NCBI GenBank assembly: GCA_025360125.1
Contig: JANYCU010000035.1
Span: 79,547 to 143,546, forward strand
From: Armatimonadota bacterium
GTDB lineage: Bacteria > Armatimonadota > Fimbriimonadia > Fimbriimonadales > Fimbriimonadaceae
DNA length: 64,000 nucleotides
Reading direction: 5' to 3'
A program made the position numbers and the translations under genes. Of the stretch, positions 9,312 through 18,100 are shown one piece after another. The notes beneath the pieces are model-generated. The model searched no databases, was not told the DNA's origin, and saw only the letters and a list, made by a program, of their open reading frames with translations. The number at the start of each line of letters is the position of its first letter. The stretch's first letter is position 1.

Positions 9312-11000
9312 CTAGTTTGGCGGAGGTTGACTTTTGTCGTTAAATTCTTTGAAAAGTTCTTCGGTTTGTTTCTTAACCTTGTCTCGAAAATCTTGAGGCA
9401 TCTCGCCGTACGGTGCGGTCTTGACGGTTTCTTTTTCAAAGAAAAAAGTATAGGAGAATGGACGGTTCAGGGTTGATCGAAAAGAAATCGTGACGGCATC
9501 GCCAGCCACTAGGGTGACCTTGCGTTCATTGAGCTTCTTTTCAACCATCGGCCATGTGTCTCCATACCACGTGACATTCCTGCTCGCCATTTCCGGGTCC
9601 ATAGCTAACGGCGCTATCTCTGAAAATATGATTCGTTGGGCGGGTTCAATTTTGGTAGTCACGTCTCGTATTTGCTCTCGGCCACTTGGTCCGAAGTAAT
9701 AGCCAAGCGTCTCATCATTTGGAAATGTTTCGGAGAATTCAAAGCTCGAGTTGGTACGACCATGGAGCAGGGTATCTCCAAATAGGCCGTTTCTCGTACT
9801 CTGCAACCGATTGATCGTTGTGCCATTGTTTCGGTCGATTAGTTCGAGCCCTTGAAGCGTCGGTAGGAGAGGATAGATTTCGAGAAATAGCTCGGGAATT
9901 TTTCTTTGCTGGGCAAGGGTGCCTGCTAAGTAGGTCAACAACTCAAAGTCGCTTTGTAGTCCACTCTCAGCAACCCAGTGGGCATAACGGTCAATGATAA
10001 TTGAGCAGTCAAGTTCTTGCCTGATCCCGGCAACCTGTTGCTCGAGCACACGACAATCTTCTGATCTTGGCAAGAATGGCGGCAGGACCATCACAATTTG
10101 ATCGCATTCGAACGCCCGATACCCGAGCGAAGTGAGATAGGATTCGGCGGTTCCTCCTTGCCTCACAAAATTGACGATTTCAAAGTCGTTGGCGAGTATG
10201 GCAACTGGCTTCTGATTATTTGGATCCCGGTTGAAATAGTGCTGCTTGAACCACCGTAGCAATCCAGCTTTGTCGATTTCACGCCAGTCAAACTCCTTCG
10301 TCTTAACCCCGTCACGGGGAATGCCATCCGATATTTCGCCTGCCTTTAAGATTCTTTTCTTGTCGGCTCCCAAGCAGTCGAATGAATTCCCAGGGATTGG
10401 ACTGCTGGGATCAAAATCGTTAAACATCACCTTTTGCAACTCAAGGGACTTTCCTAACGAATCATGTATCGAAAGATAGGTCACGAAACGTGTGTCGATC
10501 TTTCGAATGAGAATATATAGTCTCAGGTCCGGCTTCCGCCACTTCTTCTCAGCACCTTCGTATAATTTATTTGCAAGAATTGTCGAGCTTGGCGACAGAC
10601 CAGACGCACCTGATTTGTCGATGTAGATCCATTTCCCTCCAATCAGTCCATTGAGCGGAAACGATTCCGGATTAAGGTCAACAAGGAGCTTTTTGAGGTC
10701 GCTTTGCGGTCCCGTCGCAAGCTGAAGTTTCCAGTTCGCCAGCAACTTGGTCTGAGACTCGCCCTGACCCTTTTCTGATTCATGAGCGAGATCGGAAGCC
10801 CGCCAAGCTGTAAGTTTTTTGCATTCGGATGCCAACTTTGCTTTCGAAGTTTCATCCCACTGCCCCAAAAGAATCCACCGATGTTTAGCGGCCAGAGTTC
10901 GTTCGCGGCCAGATATGTCGGCAGCCCTTAAGATATCTGCACTCGTCGTGATTGCCTTTTGCTGAGAGATCAAAAGTAGCAATGGTAGCAGAGCAATCAT
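9312..11000 (-). CDS. exported protein of unknown function
   Basis: A 562-residue protein starting with a Sec-like signal (MIALLPLLLLISQQKA). The rest is soluble, with charged helical segments early (DETSKAKLASECKKLTAW) and a Lys/Glu-rich tail ending in proline-asparagine. I recognise no family. It begins 4 bases after the end of the 172-residue membrane-anchored gene on the same strand, so the two form an operon and probably act together at or beyond the inner membrane. There are no transposase or toxin signatures. Codon use looks like its neighbours. Confidence 0.65.
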   Translation of the reverse strand: MIALLPLLLLISQQKAITTSADILRAADISGRERTLAAKHRWILLGQWDETSKAKLASECKKLTAWRASDLAHESEKGQGESQTKLLANWKLQLATGPQSDLKKLLVDLNPESFPLNGLIGGKWIYIDKSGASGLSPSSTILANKLYEGAEKKWRKPDLRLYILIRKIDTRFVTYLSIHDSLGKSLELQKVMFNDFDPSSPIPGNSFDCLGADKKRILKAGEISDGIPRDGVKTKEFDWREIDKAGLLRWFKQHYFNRDPNNQKPVAILANDFEIVNFVRQGGTAESYLTSLGYRAFECDQIVMVLPPFLPRSEDCRVLEQQVAGIRQELDCSIIIDRYAHWVAESGLQSDFELLTYLAGTLAQQRKIPELFLEIYPLLPTLQGLELIDRNNGTTINRLQSTRNGLFGDTLLHGRTNSSFEFSETFPNDETLGYYFGPSGREQIRDVTTKIEPAQRIIFSEIAPLAMDPEMASRNVTWYGDTWPMVEKKLNERKVTLVAGDAVTISFRSTLNRPFSYTFFFEKETVKTAPYGEMPQDFRDKVKKQTEELFKEFNDKSQPPPN

Positions 11001-11004
11001 GGCT

Positions 11005-11523
11005 TTACAACTTCACAATTTCGCCGGAAATAGTGATCCCTTCTCCGCTGGGCTTTCCATCGGCTTTCGGGTCTCCGGCAGCATTCTTCTTGGTGTCCTT
11101 CGACTCAAAAATCAAAATGGTTTTGGGGTCTTTGATGTCGCCTTTATACTTGCCTGCAACCGCAGTGTTGATTGCAAAGCCAAATTGATCCGGGGTTGTA
11201 TCGAGGTCGGGCCGCTTCAGCTTTTTCTCAGCTTCGCCCTTTTTCAGGTTCTGGGTCTGCAATCGAATCAACAAGTCGTCCATCCACTTCTCAGCCTTGG
11301 GGTACGAATCCTCGGACGAGTGGTACAGGTCGGCGGCGGTCTGCATCGCTTTGAGTCGATCCCGAATATCTCCTTTGTAAGCCTCAGTACCTGAGACATC
11401 CTTTTGAGTCAAAACTCCTACGAGTGAACGGAGCGCCTTGCCCTCGGGAGTGAACCAGCCGATCCCACAGCCAATAACCAGAACAACCAGGGCTCCTCGG
11501 GCAATCTTCTTTCCTTTCGACAT
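11005..11523 (-). CDS. membrane-anchored pseudopilin-like protein
   Basis: This 172-residue protein has an N-terminal basic patch and one membrane helix (GALVVLVIGCGIGWF), then an extracytoplasmic domain. Residues about 55-150 (LKAMQTAADLYHSSEDSYPKA, FGFAINTAVAG, IKDPKTILIFES) resemble the globular part of type II pseudopilins, where a helix is followed by a short sheet and a D-P-x-x-T-I-L-x-F-E strand. The canonical prepilin peptidase site (G before F-T-L-I-E) is missing, so it is probably not processed as a pilin. The start is ATG at 11521-11523, with TACAAT 8 bases upstream. It leads an operon with the 562-residue exported protein. Confidence 0.65.
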   Translation of the reverse strand: MSKGKKIARGALVVLVIGCGIGWFTPEGKALRSLVGVLTQKDVSGTEAYKGDIRDRLKAMQTAADLYHSSEDSYPKAEKWMDDLLIRLQTQNLKKGEAEKKLKRPDLDTTPDQFGFAINTAVAGKYKGDIKDPKTILIFESKDTKKNAAGDPKADGKPSGEGITISGEIVKL

Positions 11524-11531
11524 ATAGGTTC

Positions 11532-11537
11532 ATTGTA
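11532..11537 (-). promoter_or_regulatory. -10 box, leaderless type
   Basis: TACAAT preceded by GA (extended GATACAAT), 8 bases from the ATG of the membrane-anchored protein. Confidence 0.45.
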
Positions 11538-11552
11538 TCGCAGGCCAAAATC

Positions 11553-12287
11553 CTACTTCAACAAAGAAATGATCTGATAGAATTCGGGAGTTACTTGCAC
11601 GCCTCCATTTTCGTCCATCAAGATTGCATACTTCATCACAATTTTTTTCTCTCCCAAAAAAACGTCTCTGCTTCCGAGACATGCCTTTAGGATCGACTTA
11701 CCCAGAATTACCGAGAAACGCGAATTGTCGTCTTCATATTCTAAGACTGCATTTTGCTTGGTCGGATCAAAGGCTGTATACGAATTATCAATATTCAACT
11801 CCTTAACCGCTTGATATTGCATAAGCGCAAACACCCTGGGCGAGTTACTCTCCGTAAACTTCAAGCACTCCTTGATTTCCAAATTCTCCTTACTTGCTCT
11901 GAGAATGCATGAGAATGAGACTTCACATCGTGTACCGATGACGTCGACCGTATCCGAATCCAAGGACATCGTGTTGCCCAACGAAAATCCAGAACTCAAC
12001 ACGTTGTTATTCCACTGAGCACGTTGGCCCTTTTGAAATTCTTGACCTTCCTTCCGCCAAATCGCATGAATGGAAACTTGAGAGGCCGAAGAATCAAACA
12101 TGTCACAGCCAAACCTAAGTCGGTCTCCTTTTTGATATAGGTTTACGGGCTTAAACTCGCTGAGGCTTGCGACGTTGGCCCGAATTATGGCTTGCAGGTC
12201 TGCTCTTTCGTCTGGTCTGGCGAATCCCGACCCCAAAGTAATCCCAACAAGTGATATCCAAAGTATTTTCGTATGATGATTTTTCAT
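11553..12287 (-). CDS. exported protein, paralogue 1 of a duplicated unit
   Basis: A 244-residue protein with a signal peptide (MKNHHTKILWISLVGITLGSGFA) and a soluble domain. It is clearly homologous over its whole length to the 243-residue protein at 12959-13690: shared blocks include SQVSI, GNTMS, VFALMQYQA against VFALMQFQA, ACLGSRDVF against ACLGSKDVF, and ILMDENG. Paired cysteines (FGCDMF, TRCEVSF) suggest a periplasmic disulphide. It starts one base inside the stop of the upstream 190-residue gene (TAATG), so the two are translationally coupled. Its function is unknown. The pairing, and survival of this partner where the first gene decayed, would fit an immunity protein; that is inference. 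Confidence 0.65.
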   Translation of the reverse strand: MKNHHTKILWISLVGITLGSGFARPDERADLQAIIRANVASLSEFKPVNLYQKGDRLRFGCDMFDSSASQVSIHAIWRKEGQEFQKGQRAQWNNNVLSSGFSLGNTMSLDSDTVDVIGTRCEVSFSCILRASKENLEIKECLKFTESNSPRVFALMQYQAVKELNIDNSYTAFDPTKQNAVLEYEDDNSRFSVILGKSILKACLGSRDVFLGEKKIVMKYAILMDENGGVQVTPEFYQIISLLK

Positions 12288-12859
12288 TACATTTTCTTGT
12301 GTTGTTTTGGATTTATTGCAATCTCATAGGCAGGCAGCCAACCAACGCCAGCCGAAGATGCTAAATTGGAGGTGTTGTTGTGCGTCCACAATTCGTCCCA
12401 AGCTAATCCACCGTATGGAAACTGATACCCATTGTGGAAGTAGAGGGGCATTAACCAGCTCGTGTAATCACATTCAAGCCACGGATTTCCATACCAATCA
12501 TAGGCATAAGCACTGGTTGCATCATAATATGAGCTCGCAAGCCGGAGAGGCGAATGATAGCCGAATATCTCCTGCTGCCAAGGTGTACTGACTTGTTCAG
12601 CCGCTTTTAAAGATTGCGTGACAATATAGCCATCATACCAATCTGAACCAAATTGTCTGTTTGGTACTTCCATAATCATTGTGTCCCCTTCCATTCCTTG
12701 CGCTTCCAAAGCGGTCCAAAGTAATGTAGACACATCGTCGCACATCATGTTGTGGAAATTTGAGGCACCTACTGACCCAGCTGGGTATTGACCAAAAAAA
12801 GTATACCAATTATCAATGCCGATACCAATATCAGGATCTAAAGATCCTCCTCCTCCCAA
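12287..12859 (-). CDS. protein of unknown function, first member of the duplicated unit
   Basis: The open frame from a TTG at 12857-12859 gives 190 residues rich in Trp, Tyr and Asn (DNWYTFFGQY, DWYGNPWLECDYTSW, GGLAWDELW) with no signal peptide and no family I recognise. The 5' end is doubtful. A better placed ATG at about 12880, 7 bases after a TACAAT box, lies in another frame and hits a stop after about 15 codons, across a GGAGGAGGAGGA tract where one frame change would join it to this ORF. So the gene may be frameshifted, or be an N-truncated piece of a larger protein. The last 40 residues (GGLAWDELW to AINPKQH) reappear as a remnant at 13696-13839. Confidence 0.5.
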   Translation of the reverse strand: MGGGGSLDPDIGIGIDNWYTFFGQYPAGSVGASNFHNMMCDDVSTLLWTALEAQGMEGDTMIMEVPNRQFGSDWYDGYIVTQSLKAAEQVSTPWQQEIFGYHSPLRLASSYYDATSAYAYDWYGNPWLECDYTSWLMPLYFHNGYQFPYGGLAWDELWTHNNTSNLASSAGVGWLPAYEIAINPKQHKKM

Positions 12860-12958
12860 TCTTCCTTCGCTTCGACATATCCTTTATTGTATCGGACGAA
12901 TTACGGATAGTATTGTTCAAGAATCGCCCACAAGCCGAAACGCACCGCCGACAGTCCG

Positions 12959-13690
12959 CTAGCTGAGTGAAGAAACAATATCAATGAATTCTTGGGTCAC
13001 CTTGATGATGCCATTCTCATCCATTAAAATTGGATCTTTCATGGTTGTTTTCTTGGAACCGACAAATACGTCTTTGCTACCAAGGCAGGCACTTAACGTC
13101 TGCTCGCCTTTCCTTATGATGAATTTTGATTGATCGTCAGCAAATATAAGCTCAAGGCTAAGGTTTTTCGCATCAAAACTGGAATACGTACCATCCAATT
13201 CTAATTCTCTAAGTGCTTGGAATTGCATTAGCGCAAAGACCTTGGGCGCATTGGCCTCACAGAACTGAATTTGTCTTTTCGAATCCATTTCCATTCGGTT
13301 CTCCCGGAGAATATTTGAAAATGTAACCTCGCAATTATTGCCAATAATATCGATTGATCCGTTATTTCTTGACATGGTGTTGCCTAGGGTAAAACCGAAT
13401 TCAAGCTGATTATTTCCCCAACTTGGACGCGAATGACGATCAAACTCTACTTGCTTTTTAAAAATAATAAGCTGAATTGAAACCTGTGAAAAGGACTTAT
13501 CAAGAAAGTCGCACATCAGTCGACCAGACCAATTCTTCTGGACATTATTTTTTGGCTCGAAGTCCTTTAGTGCTAAGACATTTCCGCGAAGAATCTTGAC
13601 CAAATCTTGATGAATTTGGAATTTTTTATACCCCATAATGCATAGAGCGGTGAGAACCACAGTACCAAACAAACTTATGTTCTTCTTCAT
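12959..13690 (-). CDS. exported protein, paralogue 2 of a duplicated unit
   Basis: The start is set at the ATG at 13688-13690 (MKKNISLFGTVVLTALCIMGY), because homology with the 244-residue paralogue and the hydrophobic leader both begin there; the frame is open further upstream, but that part overlaps the remnant of the first gene. This gives 243 residues. Conserved blocks with the paralogue are SQVSI, LGNTMS, CEVTFSNILR, VFALMQFQALREL, ACLGSKDVFVG and ILMDENG. The N-terminus may be an anchor rather than a cleaved signal, since the helix is followed directly by KKFQIHQD. It lies 5 bases downstream of the remnant's stop. Confidence 0.65.
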   Translation of the reverse strand: MKKNISLFGTVVLTALCIMGYKKFQIHQDLVKILRGNVLALKDFEPKNNVQKNWSGRLMCDFLDKSFSQVSIQLIIFKKQVEFDRHSRPSWGNNQLEFGFTLGNTMSRNNGSIDIIGNNCEVTFSNILRENRMEMDSKRQIQFCEANAPKVFALMQFQALRELELDGTYSSFDAKNLSLELIFADDQSKFIIRKGEQTLSACLGSKDVFVGSKKTTMKDPILMDENGIIKVTQEFIDIVSSLS

Positions 13691-13695
13691 ATTCT

Positions 13696-13839
13696 TCAAT
13701 TCCCAGGATCCTGTATGTGCCCTTTGGGATTTATCGCTAGGATCACTGGGGCGACCCAGCCGACCGAAGGGTCTGAAGCATAATATTGGTTGGTCCCAAT
13801 GGCCCAAACCTCATTCCATGCCAGCCCACCATTCGACAC
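13696..13839 (-). pseudogene. 3' remnant of a second copy of the 190-residue gene
   Basis: From a GTG at 13837-13839 to TGA at 13696-13698 the frame encodes 47 residues. They contain GGLAWNEVW, SVGWVAP and LAINPKGH, matching GGLAWDELW, GVGWLPA and IAINPKQH at the end of the intact copy in the same order and spacing. Everything upstream is gone. It sits immediately before the second paralogue, just as the intact gene sits before the first. The bases upstream (CCGATACAATAA) also match those upstream of the intact copy, so the promoter region may have been kept. Confidence 0.7.
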
Positions 13840-13887
13840 TTATTGTATCGGAATTTAGGTTCATCTGTCACAATACAAGCTGTGGCT

Positions 13888-14856
13888 GTGCCGATCGATC
13901 TTCCAAAAGTGAGCCTGATTTTGGCGCCAACCCCGCTCCATCGATTAGATAGAATGTCCGATCGACTTGGCATTGACCTTTGGATCAAGCGGGACGACCT
14001 GACTGGGTTCGCGATGGGCGGGAACAAGGGTCGAAAACTGGAATACCTCATGGGCGAGGCGTTGGCACAGGGCGCAAACACTATCGTGACGTGCGGCGGA
14101 GCCCAATCCAACTTCGTGCGCCAGCTCGCCGCAGCCTGTTCGCGGTTCGGCATCCGGTTCATCGCGGTTGTCATGCCGCTTCCGTACGAATTTGAGCCCG
14201 TCGAGGGAGGTCTAAAGGCTTCGGGCGGAAATATCTTGCTGGATGAAATCCTTGGGGCGGATATTCGCATCCTTCCCAACGGGACCTGGGACCACCTGTT
14301 CGCCGAAACGTCAAAGGTCGCCGAAGAGTGCCGAAGCGCAGGAGCCAACGTTTACGAAATTCCGATTGGCGGAAGTTCTCCTCAAGGGGCGTATGCGTTC
14401 TACGAAGCCGGCAAAGAATTGCTGGACCAGGACTCGCGCTTCGACCTGGTTATCGGCGCAAGTTCTTCTGGCTCGACCCAGACAGGGCTAACCTACGCTT
14501 TACACGGCACGGGAATTCCGTTTCATGGCATCGCATGCGATCCCGAACCGGAAATGGTTCTCGAATTCGCCACCCTCGCAGCTGGTGTCGACGAAATCAC
14601 GGGGATGAACCTCAATCTCAAACCGGAGGCATTCACTTTTGATCTTCGTTTCGTCGGTCCCGGTTACGGAGTGCCCAGCGAAGGTTGTATGGATGCTATT
14701 CGACTATTGGCTCAAAAGGAAGGCATCTTTCTTGACCCGGTCTACTCGGGCAAGGCGTTTCATGGCCTGATCGAGATGGCCCAAGCTGGGGAAATCAAGG
14801 GTCGCGTCTGCTTCTGGCACACGGGTGGAAGTCCGGCGTTGTTTGCTATGAGTTAA
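13888..14856 (+). CDS. D-cysteine desulfhydrase / 1-aminocyclopropane-1-carboxylate deaminase family PLP enzyme
   Basis: A fold-type II pyridoxal phosphate enzyme of about 322 residues. LAPTPLHRLDRMSDRLG leads into WIKRDDLTG and GGNKGRKLEYL, whose second Lys is the expected Schiff-base residue; CGGAQSNFVRQ is the substrate carboxylate loop, and GASSSGSTQTGL and HTGGSPALF bind the cofactor phosphate and ring. Family members release sulfide or ammonia from D-cysteine, ACC or related D-amino acids; the exact substrate cannot be set. The open frame extends to 13786, but that part overlaps the remnant gene on the other strand; the GTG at 13888 (or 13882) fits family starts. It is transcribed alone. 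Confidence 0.88.
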   Translation: MPIDLPKVSLILAPTPLHRLDRMSDRLGIDLWIKRDDLTGFAMGGNKGRKLEYLMGEALAQGANTIVTCGGAQSNFVRQLAAACSRFGIRFIAVVMPLPYEFEPVEGGLKASGGNILLDEILGADIRILPNGTWDHLFAETSKVAEECRSAGANVYEIPIGGSSPQGAYAFYEAGKELLDQDSRFDLVIGASSSGSTQTGLTYALHGTGIPFHGIACDPEPEMVLEFATLAAGVDEITGMNLNLKPEAFTFDLRFVGPGYGVPSEGCMDAIRLLAQKEGIFLDPVYSGKAFHGLIEMAQAGEIKGRVCFWHTGGSPALFAMS

Positions 14857-14932
14857 GAGAGGGCGCTTCGCCTCAGCGTGCGAAGCGTTTAGCGCAACAG
14901 ATTTGCTAGCAGCTTGAGGCTAGCAGCTGTTT

Positions 14933-15073
14933 TCACGCGTCGCGTAATCCCTTGGCCCAACGAAAGAGCAAATAAATCCCAATCGACAATACGAGTTCGA
15001 GAAACATTGCCCCGGCAGACATATCCATACCTGGGTTCTTCCGCGTTAATGACGAATGTAACCAGTAATGCAA
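14933..15073 (-). CDS. possible 46-residue small membrane protein
   Basis: A reverse-strand frame from TTG (15071-15073) or the inner ATG codons to TGA (14933-14935) encodes a short basic N-terminus and one convincing membrane helix (MFLELVLSIGIYLLF) followed by RWAKGLRDA, with positive charge on the expected cytoplasmic side. It lies downstream of the efflux operon but behind the terminator at 15086. TATATT lies 6 bases before the TTG, the leaderless pattern seen elsewhere in the window. Nothing else supports translation, and a competing frame is also open here. Confidence 0.35.
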   Translation of the reverse strand: MHYWLHSSLTRKNPGMDMSAGAMFLELVLSIGIYLLFRWAKGLRDA

Positions 15074-15085
15074 CGAGCAAATATA

Positions 15086-15114
15086 AAAAGGGCGCGAATC
15101 AATCGCGCCCTTTT
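15086..15114. terminator. bidirectional terminator
   Basis: Perfect 12-bp stem AAAAGGGCGCGA / TCGCGCCCTTTT with a 5-base loop and A/T tracts on both sides, 19 bases past the efflux pump stop. Confidence 0.9.
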
Positions 15115-15132
15115 CCTGTAAGTGGGACTTAC

Positions 15133-18100
15133 CTAGCTCGTCACTTCAACCGGAGCGCTTGACTCATCGTGGCTCAATATTTCAGAACCGGGGTTGAATC
15201 CGTCCGGACCGCCGAACGGCATCGGCTTCTTCATCCACTTGGCGAACAAGTTCGACAAGTCATCGAAGATTGTGTATGAACACGGAATGACGACCAGAGT
15301 CAGCAGCGTCGAAAGGATGATTCCCCCCAGAACGATGATGAAGATGCTTTGTCGGAACTCCGAGCCGCGACCAAGACCGATAGCCACTGGAAGCGATCCA
15401 CATATCAACGCAAGCGTCGTCATCATGATTGGACGAAATCGGGTCGGCCCCGCCTCAACAATCGCATCGTGCCGATTCCGGCCCCGTTCACGAAGCGTAT
15501 TCGTAAAGTCGACCAGCAGAATCGCGTTCTTACCAACCAAGCCAACCAGTGCGATAACTCCCAAGAACCCGATAACTGAGAACGAGTTGTCGGTCAAGAT
15601 CAGAGCAAGCAATGCACCAACCATCGCCTGAGGCTGAGCCAACTGAATGATCATCGGATACAACCAGTTGTTATACAGAGCCGCCAGAACCGCATAAACC
15701 GAGAAGATACCAATCGCAAACGCGGTGAAAAGGAAGACCATTTCGCGTTGCTGGGCGTCTTGTTCACCCAAAAGCTTGAACTTAACATTTGCAGGAACTA
15801 AGTGCTCCTTCTCAACCCATTTCGTGATATCGCCTGCGACAACACCGTTGGAGAACCCAGGGAGCAAGTCCGCCGTGACTTGTATTTCTTCAGCTCGGTC
15901 ACGGCGATTAATTGCCGTCAAACCAGGTTGCTCATCGAGCGTCGCCAGTTGGCCAACGTACACGGGTCTCCCTTGATTGAATCGTAAAGGAACCATCGTT
16001 AGTGTTTCTGGATTGTCGCGATCAACGTAATCCAACATGACGCGGACGCCATATTCCCGGCCATTGACGCGCAATTTATTGTCGTCATTACCTTGATACA
16101 AGGCTCGCACCGCCGCACCAATCGACGCCGCATCCATATTCATGTCGGCAGCCTTTCGGTAATCCGGGCGAATTTGCAGTTCTGGCTTTCCAGATTTGAC
16201 GCTGACGTCAGGGTTCAATATTCCTGGGATTGCGCCGCCCGCCAAACGGTCACGAATGTCCGCCGCAGTACGGGTTAGCAATTCTCGGTCATCCGACCGA
16301 AGCGCAATTTGAACCGCACGTCCGAATGCAAAGCCAGATACCCCGGCAATTCGAACATCGGCACCCGGAATCTTTCCGATTGCCTTCGTCAGGTCGGCAA
16401 CGATTGAGTTGCCTTTGTTGTCGCGAAGCTTCTCTTTGTTGCCGCTGAGCTTATCGATTGTTGATCGCTTCTCGAAAAGTTTGCCCGTGACTTGGCCAAA
16501 GTTTGAGTTCGACGTATCGCCACCAAAGGCAGTTCCCGACTGCTTTCCAACTTCGGTCAAAGTAAATTGAATGTCCGGGTGCTTAATAAAGACCGCCTCA
16601 ACCTGCCGAGCGACCGCGTCGGTCTGAGCAAGACTCGATCCAACTGGAAGTTCAATCGAGGCTCGAACTTGAACCGCGTCGGTTGGGGGCAAGAATCCAA
16701 ACTTAAAGATCGGCTCTTTCTTCCAGTGGCCATAGCCTAATCCAATAACGGCAATAGTTGGGAAGACGAGTCCGAAGAGCAATCCGCCCCAGATTGGCCG
16801 CATCGAGAATCCTTTGAAGAGTCCCCAGATCGAACCAACGATGCCATTCAACGTGAGGAACAACAAAATTGCGATAACCGGAGCCAGCTTGGCATCCGGA
16901 AGCTTTCCTGAAGCAGCCATTCCAATCGCTAACACAAGCCCAAGAACGCCTGTCACCCAGCCAACCTGTTTTGGAACGACGCCTTTCATCAACGCACCCA
17001 TTCCAACCGACACAATTCCGAGCCAAAGGTAAACCATTTGGATGGGCATGGTCGTCTTAATTGCTGACCTGATGTCGGGTGCGGCAGAACCAGCAATCAG
17101 CATGAAGACCGAGATGAGAACAGTATTTCCGGCGATGAACGTGAACCAGCGATGGCTCAGCGCCCACTCAAGAACTCGTCGGTAGCCTTGCTCAAACCGG
17201 GCAAAGCGATTCTCAAACGCAGTAGCAAATTTCCCTTGACTATGTTCGACATCTTCACCGCGTCGGAACCATCGTGAGGCCAGAAGTGGCGTGAGGGTAA
17301 ACGACACGAACAGGGACGTCAAAACCGCAAAGACGTAAGTGATCGCCAGCGGCTTGAAGAACTGACCAGCGATGCCGCCAGCAAATCCGACCGGAAGGAA
17401 TACAACGACGTCAGCAAGGGTAATTGCCAAGGCTGCCGTGCCGATTTCGTTTCGACCATTAATCGCTGCTTCACGTGGATCTTCGCCCAACTTGAGGTGC
17501 CTAAATATGTTTTCTAAGACGACGATGGCGTCATCGACAAGAACACCAATAGCGAGCGACATTCCCAACATTGACAGTGAGTTGACGGTGAAGCCAACCG
17601 CTTTCATCGCGATAAACGCGGCAAACAAACAGGTCGGAATTGCCAACGCAACAATAAGGGTTCCCCGCAAGTCATGCAAGAAGATGTAGACGATAAGCGC
17701 AACCAGGATAATGCCAAAGATAAGCGAAAACGTAACGTCATTCAGCGACTCGTCGACCAAAATCGACTCGTCGTACTGGGTCTTAAATTTGATCGGAAAC
17801 TGCTTCTCGAGAACTGGCATCATCGCCTTGATGGCGGTGTTGACCTCGAGCGTATTACCTTCCTTCGTTTTTTGAACCGAAAGAGCAACCGTGTCATCGC
17901 CATTCAATCGAGCAATTCGGGTTCGCTCTTTAATCGTGTCTTCGACGTCGGCAACTTCGGTAAGCGGGATTTGCTTAGCCTTCGCGTTCGGATTGCTCGT
18001 GTCGGGAACCTTCACCACGATCTGCTTGATCATGTTGACGCTCGTAAAGTCACTCTTGACCCGAACCGAGATATCTCGTCCGCCCGTAACAAACTTACCG

